A stretch of DNA of 64,000 bases from JBHJHP01 sp042219825 (GTDB lineage: Bacteria; Bacteroidota; Bacteroidia; Bacteroidales; UBA5342), in the NCBI RefSeq assembly GCF_042219825.1, contig NZ_JBHJHQ010000001.1, forward strand, positions 186,001 through 250,000, given 5' to 3'. Shown here one piece after another: positions 1 to 9,053 of this stretch. The position numbers were made by a program, and so were the translations under genes. Position 1 is the stretch's first letter. Each line of letters begins with the position of its first letter. The notes under the pieces are model-generated. The model was not told the origin of the DNA and did not search any database. It saw only the letters and a list, made by a program, of their open reading frames with translations.

Positions 1-2312
1 CCACTTCCGGTATGTGAGGCATTCAGTTCTCCCAGCATCTCACTCAGCATCTCTGCAAAGTCGTAGTTATTGTTGATATACGGCAGAAATCCTTCGTATG
101 CATTTTTGTAGAATACCCAGTCCACACCCTGCATATCAGGCACATAGAATTTTTCTTTGACCTGTCGCCAGGCATGATCAAAAATGTATTTACGCTCCAG
201 GTCTTTTCTCAGAACCATTTCGCTGCTTGTGCTGATACTCTTCGTTTTACCGTCTTTTGTGTCTACTTTAATGGGTTTGCCATCTGAAAGCACAAGAATG
301 AAATCGCCGTCTTTAGACAGATCCATACTCACACGGCTACCACCGATTTTTGCAATTTCCTTCGTCTTTTTCGTTCTCAGTTCCGTTTCCCAGAGGTTAT
401 ATTTCCCTTCAAATTTTGTGAGGTAATACAATTTGTCTCCGTCTTTGGATAAAAGAAAGTCAGCTGCAGAGGAGGTATTAACGGTTAGTTTTTTCTTTCG
501 GTCGATCATGTTATCCCAATCGAATTTTAAGTCCTTAACCTCATCTTTATCTTTGTCTTTTTTGTCCTTTTTCTTGTCATCTTCCTCATCTTTTTTTGCT
601 TTTTCTTCCTTCTCCTTCAGTAGTTCATAATCTTCTTCGGACAGGTTAAAACGATCCCATGCTTTTTGTGTAAAGAACATGCCATATACATCACCTTCGT
701 TTGTGAAGCCATTTTCTCCCTTATTGCCTTCCCTGGTGGATAACCAGATCATCATCTTACCATCCATAGCCCATTTCGGAATCACATCTTCATAACCGCT
801 TTTGGTAAGGTTACGCAGTGTGCCTTCGCCGGAAGCTTCTATCAAACCAACTTCAGGCCAGAACATCCGGTCTTTGGGACCGTAATTTACAAGGAACCAT
901 TTGCTGTCGGGAGACCATTGATACCACATATCACCATCAGAGTAGGAATAGTTGTATTTAGCAGGCAGGATGACCCGTGTTTTTTTTGATTCCAGGTTAA
1001 CCACCATTAACGTAGTTCTGTTTTGAAGATAGGCTACTTCCTTACCATCCGGTGAAAAGGCCGGTTGAAATTCTTCTTCTTTTGTGGCAATAACAGGTTC
1101 TTCTTTCAAAACGGTACTCATAAAGAAATAAGGTTCGTCTTCGCGTACAATGGATGTTTTATACACGTTCCAGCTGCTGTCAACTTCCGCAGCATACAAC
1201 AATGATTTTCCATCGGGACTGAAACTCACGCTTCGTTCCTGATAAGGTGTATTGGTGATCCGCTTGGTGGTTCCGTGTTCAATGCTGCTTACAAATACTT
1301 CGCCCCTGAAAACATATGCAAATTCTTTACCGTTGGGAGAGACGGTGGATTCCGTAAAGCTGTTGTTTACCTTCACATTTTCCGGAATTGTCTGTCTGCC
1401 GTCATAAGCAACAGAAACATTTACTTTTTCAGGTTCACTGTCAGGATTCATGGTATATAACTCTCCATGGTAACTGAAACAGAGTTTTCCATCATCGCTT
1501 TTGCTAAGGAACCGAACCGGATGGTTTTTAAAATGTGTCAATTGTATATCTGATCCAGGATTGCTGATGGAACTTTTGTGTACATTAAATGAGCCGCTTT
1601 TCTCACTGAGAAAAAAGTAATCATCTCCGTTATTATCAAAAACAGGATTACGGTTTTCTCCTTTAAAAGTAGATAACTGCTTATAGGTATTTGGATCTGT
1701 GTTGTATACCCAAATATCACGTGTCACTGCTGATGTATGATGCTTTCGCCACTCGTTTTCATAACCTTTGCGGTCGTGAAAAATGAGTTTTTTTCCATCG
1801 GGACTGTATTTTGCATCGTGTGCCGGAGAAGTAAGGATTTGATCTACCCGGCCTCCTTTTACTGGAACAGAGTACAATTCTGCCATTACGCCACTCGGGA
1901 ACTGAACGTTGGTGGCCAGATCCTGTCTGACAGCAGAAAAGATGACACTGGCATTGTCAATGCTGAAATCACTGGGTGTTTCGTTGTTGGAATGAAAGGT
2001 CAGGCGTTTGGCGTCACCACCCAAAGACGGCATCACAAAAATGTCAAAATCGCCGTAACGGTCCGAAGCAAAAGCTACTTCTTTTCCATCATGGCTCCAG
2101 ACAGCAGAGTATTCATAACTGTCGCTAAGCGTTAAAGGGACTGCCTGCCCGCCTGATGTGGGAACTTTGTAAATGTCGCCCTGGTAATTAAACAGAATGG
2201 ATTTTCCATCAGGTGAAATGGCAGGATAGCGCAACCATAACGGATGATCCTGACCATAAACAGTTAATCCTGCAGTAATAGCCAGTAAAAAGAAAGATAA
2301 ACGTGTTTTCAT
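1..2312 (-). CDS. Tricorn-type S41 family protease, C-terminus cut by window edge
   Basis: Partial gene read on the minus strand; its start (ATG at 2312) is inside and its 3' part lies beyond base 1. The N-terminus is a signal peptide (MKTRLSFFLLAITAGLTVYG), so the protein is exported. It is followed by many WD40/PD40-like beta-propeller repeats of the type 'AISPDGKSILF', 'AFSPDGKEVAYL', 'QWSPDSKWFLV', typical of tricorn and TolB-like proteins. A highly charged Lys/Asp/Glu linker (about bases 530-620) follows, then the start of the tricorn core and S41 protease region. The last visible residues include ELNASHTGSG, which matches the Ser-His pair of the tricorn catalytic tetrad. Family knowledge: these proteases degrade peptides. 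Role in this host is inferred only. Strong similarity in architecture; function not otherwise tested. Confidence 0.88.
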   Translation of the reverse strand, partial: MKTRLSFFLLAITAGLTVYGQDHPLWLRYPAISPDGKSILFNYQGDIYKVPTSGGQAVPLTLSDSYEYSAVWSHDGKEVAFASDRYGDFDIFVMPSLGGDAKRLTFHSNNETPSDFSIDNASVIFSAVRQDLATNVQFPSGVMAELYSVPVKGGRVDQILTSPAHDAKYSPDGKKLIFHDRKGYENEWRKHHTSAVTRDIWVYNTDPNTYKQLSTFKGENRNPVFDNNGDDYFFLSEKSGSFNVHKSSISNPGSDIQLTHFKNHPVRFLSKSDDGKLCFSYHGELYTMNPDSEPEKVNVSVAYDGRQTIPENVKVNNSFTESTVSPNGKEFAYVFRGEVFVSSIEHGTTKRITNTPYQERSVSFSPDGKSLLYAAEVDSSWNVYKTSIVREDEPYFFMSTVLKEEPVIATKEEEFQPAFSPDGKEVAYLQNRTTLMVVNLESKKTRVILPAKYNYSYSDGDMWYQWSPDSKWFLVNYGPKDRMFWPEVGLIEASGEGTLRNLTKSGYEDVIPKWAMDGKMMIWLSTREGNKGENGFTNEGDVYGMFFTQKAWDRFNLSEEDYELLKEKEEKAKKDEEDDKKKDKKDKDKDEVKDLKFDWDNMIDRKKKLTVNTSSAADFLLSKDGDKLYYLTKFEGKYNLWETELRTKKTKEIAKIGGSRVSMDLSKDGDFILVLSDGKPIKVDTKDGKTKSISTSSEMVLRKDLERKYIFDHAWRQVKEKFYVPDMQGVDWVFYKNAYEGFLPYINNNYDFAEMLSEMLGELNASHTGS

Positions 2313-2515
2313 CGTAAATATGTTTATGTTGTGTGAATTGTATGTAGAAGATAAACGGTTAATAAAGTTATATTAGTAATAAAATTCTGTACATTTTAAG
2401 AACCTGCTATTTTAATAAAAGTTCAGTATTTAAAGTTTCATAAACCTCAATAATTTATGTTATCCGTTACCTTATCATCAAATTAATTTTAGCCTGCCAA
2501 TCAATAGTTTAAACT

Positions 2516-3013
2516 TTATTTAAAAGAATACCCGAATGCAAATCCGATAAATGGCAGGCTACCCCAGGTATCAGGATCAGGAAAGATTGCCGGCAAAAAT
2601 TCGGGATAAATTTTAAACATAAATCCTTTTTTGCTTTGATAGCGATATCCGGCCATTATTGATAGAACCGGAGGATCCGGACCTTCTTCGGCATATAAAA
2701 ATGGCTGATGGTAACCTATTCCTGCTTCAAAGAAATGTTTGGATTTGCCATAAAGAAAAATGCCTTCTGCAATGGCGGCAAAGCATTTGTTGCCGTAATC
2801 TCTTCCAAGCCCACCTCTTATGGCAAAGCTTGATTTATTCTCCGGAAGAAAAAGTCGTTCGTAATTCATTGAAATGGTCAAAAAGAAATCGTGTGCCAGA
2901 TACACAGTATTCTGTTTTTTATCTATTTTATCAGCAACAAGTAGCTTACCGGGCTGAGCATTTAATCTGTTTATAGATAGAATCAATATGATCAGGATAA
3001 CTGAGGTTCTCAT
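2516..3013 (-). CDS. Small exported protein, probable outer-membrane beta-barrel
   Basis: A 165-residue protein I cannot assign to a named family. It opens with a clear signal peptide (MRTSVILIILILSINRLNAQ). The rest alternates polar and aromatic residues in short strands and ends FAFGYSFK, with a C-terminal aromatic pattern common in Bacteroidota outer-membrane barrels. Segments such as FFEAGIGYHQPF and LSIMAGYRYQSKKGFMFKIYPEF look like amphipathic strands. It lies alone between the tricorn gene (same strand, about 200 bases downstream) and the divergently oriented pectate-lyase-like gene. No catalytic motif is visible, so 'hypothetical outer-membrane protein' is as far as the sequence goes. 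Confidence 0.7.
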   Translation of the reverse strand: MRTSVILIILILSINRLNAQPGKLLVADKIDKKQNTVYLAHDFFLTISMNYERLFLPENKSSFAIRGGLGRDYGNKCFAAIAEGIFLYGKSKHFFEAGIGYHQPFLYAEEGPDPPVLSIMAGYRYQSKKGFMFKIYPEFLPAIFPDPDTWGSLPFIGFAFGYSFK

Positions 3014-3300
3014 TTCTGTAATATTAATGTAAGTGAGTCTTCATGTTTTTATTTCTGAGATAAAAATACCAGAAGTTGTCCTCTTAAAGTTAAATTTTAA
3101 AGTTATGACTAAAATCTTGAGTTTTCAAGTTTTTGGTCAGCTGAGATATTCAGTGTCATTTTGTGTAACACTGTAGTCAATCTGTGTATTTTATGACATG
3201 CTAATTTGCCGTAATTTAGCGCTGCATTGGGTGATGCAACTATTTGGATGATCTACATTTCTTTTTTTACAGAATACACAACATTTCTAACAATATTATC

Positions 3301-6300
3301 ATGAAATTATCATTACGATTTTTTAAGTTAAGTACATTAATTCTGTTTATTTTAGCCGGTTTTTCAGTTAAAGCACAGTTGCCGGCATTTCCGGGTGCCG
3401 AAGGGTTTGGTAAATACGCTACAGGAGGACGCACAGGTTCAGTATATCATGTAACCAACCTGAATGACACCGGAGCAGGATCATTTCGAGATGCCGTGAG
3501 TCAGTCGAACCGGATCATCGTGTTTGATGTTGCAGGCGTGATTCGGATCAATTCAACTTTGGCAATTTCACCGAACCTTTATATCGCAGGTCAGACAGCA
3601 CCGGGTGAAGGTGTAACTGTATATGGAGACCGGGTAACGTTCAGTGCTGCAAATAATACAATTTGCCGATATGTCAGGTTTAGAATGGGGGTTGTCGGAT
3701 CAAGCGGAAAAGATGCCATGGGAATAGCCAACGGGAAGGATATGATTTTTGATCACATCTCCGTGTCCTGGGGACGTGATGAGACCTTTTCCATTAATTG
3801 GGACGGTAAAGGAACGGAGCCTACCAATATTACCATTATGAACTCCATTATTTCGCAGGGTTTATTGCTGCATTCTGCCGGCGGTTTAATCCAGACAAAT
3901 GGTGGTGTGACGCTTTACAGAAACCTGTATGTGGATAACAGTACCCGTAACAACAAGGTAAAAGGGGTAAGTCAGTATGTTAACAACGTCGTTTACAACT
4001 GGAAAAACGGTGCTTATATCATGGGTGGTGACTCAGATGGAAGCTCATATGTGAATGTGAATGGCAACTACTTTATCAAAGGTCCTGATATGGGAGGAAC
4101 ACCTATCAGTGACGGAAACTCCGATTTTCATATTTATGCCGATGATAACTGGCACGATAATAACCTTGATGGTGTTCTTAACGGTTACGAAATTCCTTTC
4201 AGTGAATACAGCGGAGGGCCCGATTTTCAGGCTGAACCGTACGATTATCCGATACTGCCTACCGTTGCTGCAACTACATTGGTTGACAACCTGTTACCTG
4301 TAGTAGGCGCATCTTTACCTTACAGAGATTTAGCAGATTATTATGTGATAGATGAGGTCAAATCATTTGGTATTAAGGGAGAATTGATCAGCAGTGAAAG
4401 TACGTTGCCAATCGGTGCACCCTCATCCTGGTATTTGTGGCCGGGGACAGCCCGTACCGATACCGATAAGGATGGCATGCCGGATACATGGGAAGATGCC
4501 AACGGTACCAATAAAACCGTGAATGATGCCATGACAATTGCCGCAAACGGTTATACCAATATTGAGAACTATATTAACGGGATTGATGCCACATCATCTC
4601 AGGAATATATTCGTACTCCACTGAACTTCGCCGTAAAATCGGCCACCCAGAATTCTATTACATTTGAATGGCTGGATTACACTGAGAAAGAAGACGGGTA
4701 TATTTTGCAACGTAAGATTGATGGTGTATTTGTCAACATTGATACCGCAGCTGCCGGTTCTTCTACTTTTACGCTTGAAGGTCTTGAGCCTGAAGAGAGT
4801 GGCGTGTTCCGCATTTTTGGCTATAATGAAAATTCAGTTTCAGACTATTCAAATGAACTGACAGCAAAATCAAGACCCGTGGAAGTACCGGTAGTTGATC
4901 CGGAAACCTATTCCCCTGATTTGATCTGGGGTTCTTATGAAAATAAAAACTGGGACAAAACTACATTGAATTGGTCTGAAGGTTTATCATCAGTCGTTTA
5001 TTCTGATAATAAATCAGTCCTTTTTGGCGATACCCTATCAGGTGGTGGACAATTGATAACATTAGACGAGATTGTTTCTCCTTCTGTAATGTTTGTTAAT
5101 ACTGATCGGGGTTATCAATTTGCAGGTAATGGAAATATTGCCGGATCCGGTTCTGTAAATAAAATCGGAGCTGGTGAGTTAACTATGCAGTTAGCTAATA
5201 CCTACACCGGAGCAACAGTTGTTTGGGATGGGACACTTATTATTAATAAACTGGCAAACGGTGGTGTGGCCAGTGGACTGGGCGCTTCGCAGAATTATGC
5301 CTTTAACTGGGTGATGAAAGGAGGAGCTGTTCATTATGTAGGTGGAAGTACTTCTACTGACAGAAACATAACACTGGATGAGACTGCAGAACTTGGTATA
5401 AATACTGCCAGTGCTATTGTCACCATGAACGGAACATTAAATGGTGCCGGTGGATTTGTGAAATCAGGTGACGGAACACTCAAACTGTATAACGAGATTG
5501 GGAACAACTACGAGGGTGACACATATATTAAAGGTGGAACAGTAAATGTTGATTTAAAACAAAAAACAGATGTTTCCGGCGTACTCGGAATAACCAATAA
5601 GATTTACCTGAATGGCGGAACACTGGCATTAACAAACGGACAATCATCCAATTACGAAGAATATAATTTTGAGTTAATTGTACCGGAAGGAACAAGTGGT
5701 GGTTTTGCTCCTTACCGTAACTGTTACATCAAATCGAAGGTTTCAGGTTCAGGAACATTAAAATATACGATTCCGTATTTGCGTGAGTATATTCAGGGAG
5801 ACTGGTCAGAATTTACAGGAGTGTTGAATGCGTATGGTGCAAATCCTACCAACACTGGAGGAAGCCAGTTGATGCTGAATAATACAGTTGGACTGCCTTA
5901 TGCACGTGTAAATCTTTCGGGTAATACAAAAATTATTAACTGGGCAACCACCGGAACCATGCGTTTGGGAGGACTTTCCGGATCAACCGGAACTTATCTT
6001 GGAGCAGCCAGTAAACAAACAGATGGGACAAAAATGACCTGGATAGTTGGTGGTTCAAGTACAGATGAAACATTTAACGGGATTATCAATAACGATTGTT
6101 CTGCTAACGGTCATTACGGTGTGACGTATATTGAAAAGGAAGGAACCGGAATATGGAGACTTAATGCAAGCAATGTATATACGGGTACAACCACAATTCA
6201 TGACGGTAAACTCATCGTAAACGGCACACATTCAGCAACAGCTTCAACATATGTAAGAGGCGGTGTTCTGGCAGGTAAGGGATGGCTTAAAGGTACAGTA

Positions 6301-6891
6301 ACCATATACGATGGTGCTGCGATAGAACCAGGTGATAACAGTATTGCTACTTTACGTGTTGCGCGTTTGGTAATGAACGCCGGTAGTGCTGCTAATTTTG
6401 ATATTAATGCAGATAATAACACCTGTGATAAGGTGTATTCTTATGGGACTGTAACTTATAACGGCACACTTAATCTGAATATAACAGGTAAACTGGCAGT
6501 TGGTGATCAGTTTACGCTGTTTAATGGTACCGGTCATTCAGGAAGCTTTGATGCCATTGTTCCTGCCACTCCGGGTGAAGGCCTTGCCTGGGATTTCAAT
6601 AACGGTATACTGAGTGTAGCTTATCCCGAAGCAATAAACGATGTTACGTCATCCGCTGTATCTGTCTATCCAAACCCTGCAAAGGATATGCTAACAGTGA
6701 AAATGGATAAAACCTATGGCAAAGTGACTGTCCAAATTGTTAGTCTGACCGGAAAGATAGTGAAACAGCAACAGTTTGATGGTGGATCAGATTTTAGGAT
6801 GAGTTTGTCAGATTTGTCATCCGGTTGTTATACCATAGACATAGTTGCCGATAACAGAATTGTTGGAAAACAGAAGCTGATAAAGGAATAA
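3301..6891 (+). CDS. Secreted pectate-lyase-like protein (PL1 type) with FN3, autotransporter-type repeats and T9SS sorting domain
   Basis: 1196 residues from ATG 3301; this start is chosen over one 57 bases upstream because it gives a clean signal peptide ending SVKAQ. Residues about 25-370 form a right-handed beta-helix resembling polysaccharide lyase family 1: AFPGAEGFGKYATGGRTG, GSFRDAVSQSNRIIVFDV and DHISVSWGRDETFS are hallmark stretches. DTDKDGMPDTWED (from residue 387) is a calcium-binding-type loop. A fibronectin-III-like domain follows (about 440-527). Residues about 620-1020 hold at least three autotransporter-associated beta-strand repeats (for example NTYTGATVVWDGTLII and NVYTGTTTIHDGKLIV). 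The end (about 1114-1196) is a type A T9SS sorting domain beginning SVYPNPAKDMLTV. Likely role: surface or secreted degradation of pectin-like polymer. No SusC/SusD pair is adjacent, so it is not part of an obvious utilization locus here. Confidence 0.9.
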   Translation: MKLSLRFFKLSTLILFILAGFSVKAQLPAFPGAEGFGKYATGGRTGSVYHVTNLNDTGAGSFRDAVSQSNRIIVFDVAGVIRINSTLAISPNLYIAGQTAPGEGVTVYGDRVTFSAANNTICRYVRFRMGVVGSSGKDAMGIANGKDMIFDHISVSWGRDETFSINWDGKGTEPTNITIMNSIISQGLLLHSAGGLIQTNGGVTLYRNLYVDNSTRNNKVKGVSQYVNNVVYNWKNGAYIMGGDSDGSSYVNVNGNYFIKGPDMGGTPISDGNSDFHIYADDNWHDNNLDGVLNGYEIPFSEYSGGPDFQAEPYDYPILPTVAATTLVDNLLPVVGASLPYRDLADYYVIDEVKSFGIKGELISSESTLPIGAPSSWYLWPGTARTDTDKDGMPDTWEDANGTNKTVNDAMTIAANGYTNIENYINGIDATSSQEYIRTPLNFAVKSATQNSITFEWLDYTEKEDGYILQRKIDGVFVNIDTAAAGSSTFTLEGLEPEESGVFRIFGYNENSVSDYSNELTAKSRPVEVPVVDPETYSPDLIWGSYENKNWDKTTLNWSEGLSSVVYSDNKSVLFGDTLSGGGQLITLDEIVSPSVMFVNTDRGYQFAGNGNIAGSGSVNKIGAGELTMQLANTYTGATVVWDGTLIINKLANGGVASGLGASQNYAFNWVMKGGAVHYVGGSTSTDRNITLDETAELGINTASAIVTMNGTLNGAGGFVKSGDGTLKLYNEIGNNYEGDTYIKGGTVNVDLKQKTDVSGVLGITNKIYLNGGTLALTNGQSSNYEEYNFELIVPEGTSGGFAPYRNCYIKSKVSGSGTLKYTIPYLREYIQGDWSEFTGVLNAYGANPTNTGGSQLMLNNTVGLPYARVNLSGNTKIINWATTGTMRLGGLSGSTGTYLGAASKQTDGTKMTWIVGGSSTDETFNGIINNDCSANGHYGVTYIEKEGTGIWRLNASNVYTGTTTIHDGKLIVNGTHSATASTYVRGGVLAGKGWLKGTVTIYDGAAIEPGDNSIATLRVARLVMNAGSAANFDINADNNTCDKVYSYGTVTYNGTLNLNITGKLAVGDQFTLFNGTGHSGSFDAIVPATPGEGLAWDFNNGILSVAYPEAINDVTSSAVSVYPNPAKDMLTVKMDKTYGKVTVQIVSLTGKIVKQQQFDGGSDFRMSLSDLSSGCYTIDIVADNRIVGKQKLIKE

Positions 6892-6899
6892 AGATTTAT

Positions 6900-6938
6900 A
6901 TCAAGTGGAAACGCCCGAATCGGGCCTTTCCACTTGAT
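6900..6938. repeat. REP-like palindrome (stem-loop) downstream of the lyase gene
   Basis: An imperfect palindrome: a 12-bp stem (ATCAAGTGGAAA pairing with TTTCCACTTGAT), one C/C mismatch, a 5-bp GC stem (GCCCG/CGGGC) and a three-base AAT loop. The core GTGGAAACGCCCGA-TCGGGC is shared with the palindrome inside the transposase gene at 7342-7382. It is therefore best read as a REP-type element linked to that transposase; it could also help end transcription. Confidence 0.7.
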
Positions 6939-6952
6939 TAAAGCTAACTTAC

Positions 6953-6998
6953 AAACCTTGCAAAAGTCCTTTCATGACATTTGCAAGGTTTTTTTTTG
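6953..6998 (+). terminator. Rho-independent terminator
   Basis: AAACCTTGCAAA (6953-6964) pairs with TTTGCAAGGTTT (6980-6991), and the second arm runs into an uninterrupted T tract. It follows the pectate-lyase-like gene and precedes the transposase gene. Confidence 0.8.
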
Positions 6999-7047
6999 AT
7001 ATTTATCTGATATTACCCTAATTATGTATGTGCCTTAAACAAAACCA

Positions 7048-7608
7048 ATGTCAGATAAATTTCTTAACAAATACAGAACATCCTCACTTCGTTTGCAAAA
7101 GTGGGACTATGGCTGGAATGGCAAATATTTTATAACTATTTGTACGAAACACAGGGAGTATTTTTTCGGTGATATTGATCATGGTAGAATGATATTATCA
7201 GAAACCGGTAAAATAGCCAACAAATTATGGCTTGAAATACCGGAGCATTTTTCATTTGTGAAACTGGATGAATTTGTAATAATGCCCGATCATATGCATG
7301 GGATAATTATAATTGATAAAAAAGACAGGTCGAGAATGCAAGAACCAGTGGAAACGTCCGATTCGGGCGTTTTCACTGGTTCAGAATATCCTGAACAAAT
7401 TGCTGCTGCCATGGAAAAATGGAAGCCGGGCACATTAGGTGTTATTATTAATCAGTATAAACGGGCAGTTACAATTAATGCCAGAAAGATTGATCCTGAA
7501 TTTGCCTGGCAATCCAGGTATTATGAACATATCATCAGGACACATCAATCGTTTGAACGAATTAAACGATATATTAACCTGAATACTGTAAACTGGAAAA
7601 AAGAATAA
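7048..7608 (+). CDS. REP-associated tyrosine transposase (RAYT, Y1/IS200-like)
   Basis: 186 residues with the HUH single-strand transposase signature: the metal-binding His pair sits in MPDHMHGIII, and the catalytic tyrosine is in the C-terminal WQSRYYEHIIR segment. The N-terminal KYFITICTKHREYFFG is typical of the RAYT branch. Family knowledge: RAYTs are usually single-copy, domesticated-looking genes that act on nearby REP palindromes. Unusually, bases 7342-7382 within the reading frame form a 19-bp palindrome of the same sequence class as the intergenic one at 6900-6938; it encodes the central QEPVETSDSGVFTGSEY segment. The frame is intact, so the gene appears functional. Confidence 0.92.
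   Translation: MSDKFLNKYRTSSLRLQKWDYGWNGKYFITICTKHREYFFGDIDHGRMILSETGKIANKLWLEIPEHFSFVKLDEFVIMPDHMHGIIIIDKKDRSRMQEPVETSDSGVFTGSEYPEQIAAAMEKWKPGTLGVIINQYKRAVTINARKIDPEFAWQSRYYEHIIRTHQSFERIKRYINLNTVNWKKE
7342..7382. repeat. REP-like palindrome inside the RAYT coding sequence
   Basis: A 19-bp stem with two G-T pairs and an ATT loop; it starts GAACCAGTGGAAACGTCCGA and its other arm is TCGGGCGTTTTCACTGGTTC. It shares the GTGGAAACG(C/T)CCGA...TCGGGC core with the palindrome at 6900-6938. It keeps the reading frame open. Confidence 0.85.
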
Positions 7609-7641
7609 ATCTGTGACCCATTTTTCATAAATCACAAGGTC

Positions 7642-7968
7642 TCACTTCTTTTTCTTCTTCGGCTTTGGCATGGGCAGTTCCTTGAGCGAAATCCTGACCA
7701 ATTCACTCAACCATTCGCGGTCTTCAATTTTGTCTTCAATCAGAAAACTGTGTTTCGCACCAGGGTAGGGTGGCGCTTCCACTACATTTTCAATAAATTC
7801 ACGGCCTGATACGGTGGGTTTAATGAATAACTTATTATCACAGATAAGTCCGAATAGTTTCCCATCGGCATAGACAGCGTATTCACCGAACATTTTACGG
7901 GCTGTTATTTCTCCTGCATTTTCAATCTGCTCTACCACAAAATCCACAAAGTTTTGACTGGATGCCAT
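7642..7968 (-). CDS. TfoX/Sxy N-terminal domain family protein
   Basis: 108 residues matching the TfoX N-terminal domain: ITARKMFGEYAVYADGKLFGLICDNKLFIKP contains the family's 'MFGEYGVY..GK.FG' and 'D..L.LK' pattern (only parts quoted as motifs). A Lys-rich tail (PKPKKKKK) ends the protein. In gamma-proteobacteria TfoX acts in competence; stand-alone N-terminal-domain proteins such as this are widespread and their function is not established. It is transcribed against the RAYT gene (convergent, about 33 bases apart) and marks the left edge of the AT-rich island. Confidence 0.85.
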   Translation of the reverse strand: MASSQNFVDFVVEQIENAGEITARKMFGEYAVYADGKLFGLICDNKLFIKPTVSGREFIENVVEAPPYPGAKHSFLIEDKIEDREWLSELVRISLKELPMPKPKKKKK

Positions 7969-8249
7969 TTCCTAAAGTTTATATGATTATATCTGTTTCA
8001 AATTTAGGTAATATATGAGTTTATTATTTAACAGAACCTATAAAATTTCTCACACTTTAATTCAGCAGGGACCGGATGGAATATTAATATTGGGTTTTAA
8101 TTCATTCAAAACTTGTTAATACTTTTTATGTTTTAGTTGATTCATAATGGGTTCATCTTTAGTAAATTGAACGATATTTTTAGAAAATGAGTCCAAGATT
8201 AGGATTAGGTCTAGGTTTTTCAAATTTTCATAATTCAAATGAGAAAAAA

Positions 8250-9053
8250 ATGATTGACAAATATTTATTTATTGATGGTGCTTATTTCGAAAGAATAATT
8301 GCAAAAGTTTCTGATGAGTTTTTTAATTTAAAAGAATCAGCAAAACTTAATTATCAAGCCGTAATTGGTGGTCATAAAAAAGCATTCTATTATCACTGTT
8401 TACCGGGTCAAAGAGATCAAGAATCCGATGTAGATTTTAATAAAAGAAAACAAACGAAAATTGATTTTTTTAATCAGCTAAAGCTGATTGATAAACTTCA
8501 CGTATTTGAAGGTTTAATTTCTGGAAGTGGTGGAAAGAATGTTCGACAAAAAGGTGTTGATATAATGATTGCGGTTGATATGATGAAACATTCATTTAGA
8601 AAAAATATGGATGAAGCAACATTACTTGCAGGTGATTTAGACTTTAAACCATTATTGGATGCATTAGTTGCTGAAGGTATGTTTGTAAATCTTCAATATT
8701 CTAATCTCAGTATTAGTAATGAATTATTATACTCTGCTGACAAGAGGGAAAGAATTACAATTAGAAAAATATATAATTGGATTGATTTATTGTATAGAGG
8801 TAATCTTGATTTAAAAATTCCTGTTTCAAGACCATATCCAGTAAAGAGTTACTCACAAGGGAAAAAGTTAATTTCTAAGGATTTATTAAATGATGCATTA
8901 TTTGAAGTTTACTTTAATAATGATTCACAAGAATTTGAGGCATATTACTACGATAAAAACTTACATTTTAAGAATCACTGTTATAACGATTTGGATAAAT
9001 TAATAATGTTTATTGAGGATGATGAAGGAGAAAAAGTAAGAAGCCTATTATGA
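8250..9053 (+). CDS. NYN-domain (PIN-like/LabA-type) predicted RNase
   Basis: 267 residues from ATG 8250; an in-frame ATG at 8187 would add 21 residues of low-complexity character, so the inner start is preferred. The N-terminal 190 residues carry NYN/DUF88 features: an early Asp (YLFIDGAYFE), a second acidic site in KGVDIMIAVDM, and the LAGDLDFKPLLDAL motif that completes the acidic metal site of this PIN-like nuclease fold. The C-terminal 80 residues are unassigned. Codon use is very AT-rich compared with flanking genes. Its stop overlaps the next start by four bases (ATGA at 9050), indicating translational coupling with a membrane protein. Nuclease activity is inferred from the family. Confidence 0.82.
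   Translation: MIDKYLFIDGAYFERIIAKVSDEFFNLKESAKLNYQAVIGGHKKAFYYHCLPGQRDQESDVDFNKRKQTKIDFFNQLKLIDKLHVFEGLISGSGGKNVRQKGVDIMIAVDMMKHSFRKNMDEATLLAGDLDFKPLLDALVAEGMFVNLQYSNLSISNELLYSADKRERITIRKIYNWIDLLYRGNLDLKIPVSRPYPVKSYSQGKKLISKDLLNDALFEVYFNNDSQEFEAYYYDKNLHFKNHCYNDLDKLIMFIEDDEGEKVRSLL

Noticed and set aside
184..2135. Plus-strand open frames across the first 2.1 kb (for example 184-426, 433-630, 1737-2135)
   Set aside because: They are antisense to the tricorn-type gene, have no family resemblance or signal, and mirror its repeat and charged linker.
2659..2976. A 105-residue plus-strand frame
   Set aside because: Antisense to the small outer-membrane protein gene, which has a signal peptide and normal strand pattern; the plus-strand version has none.
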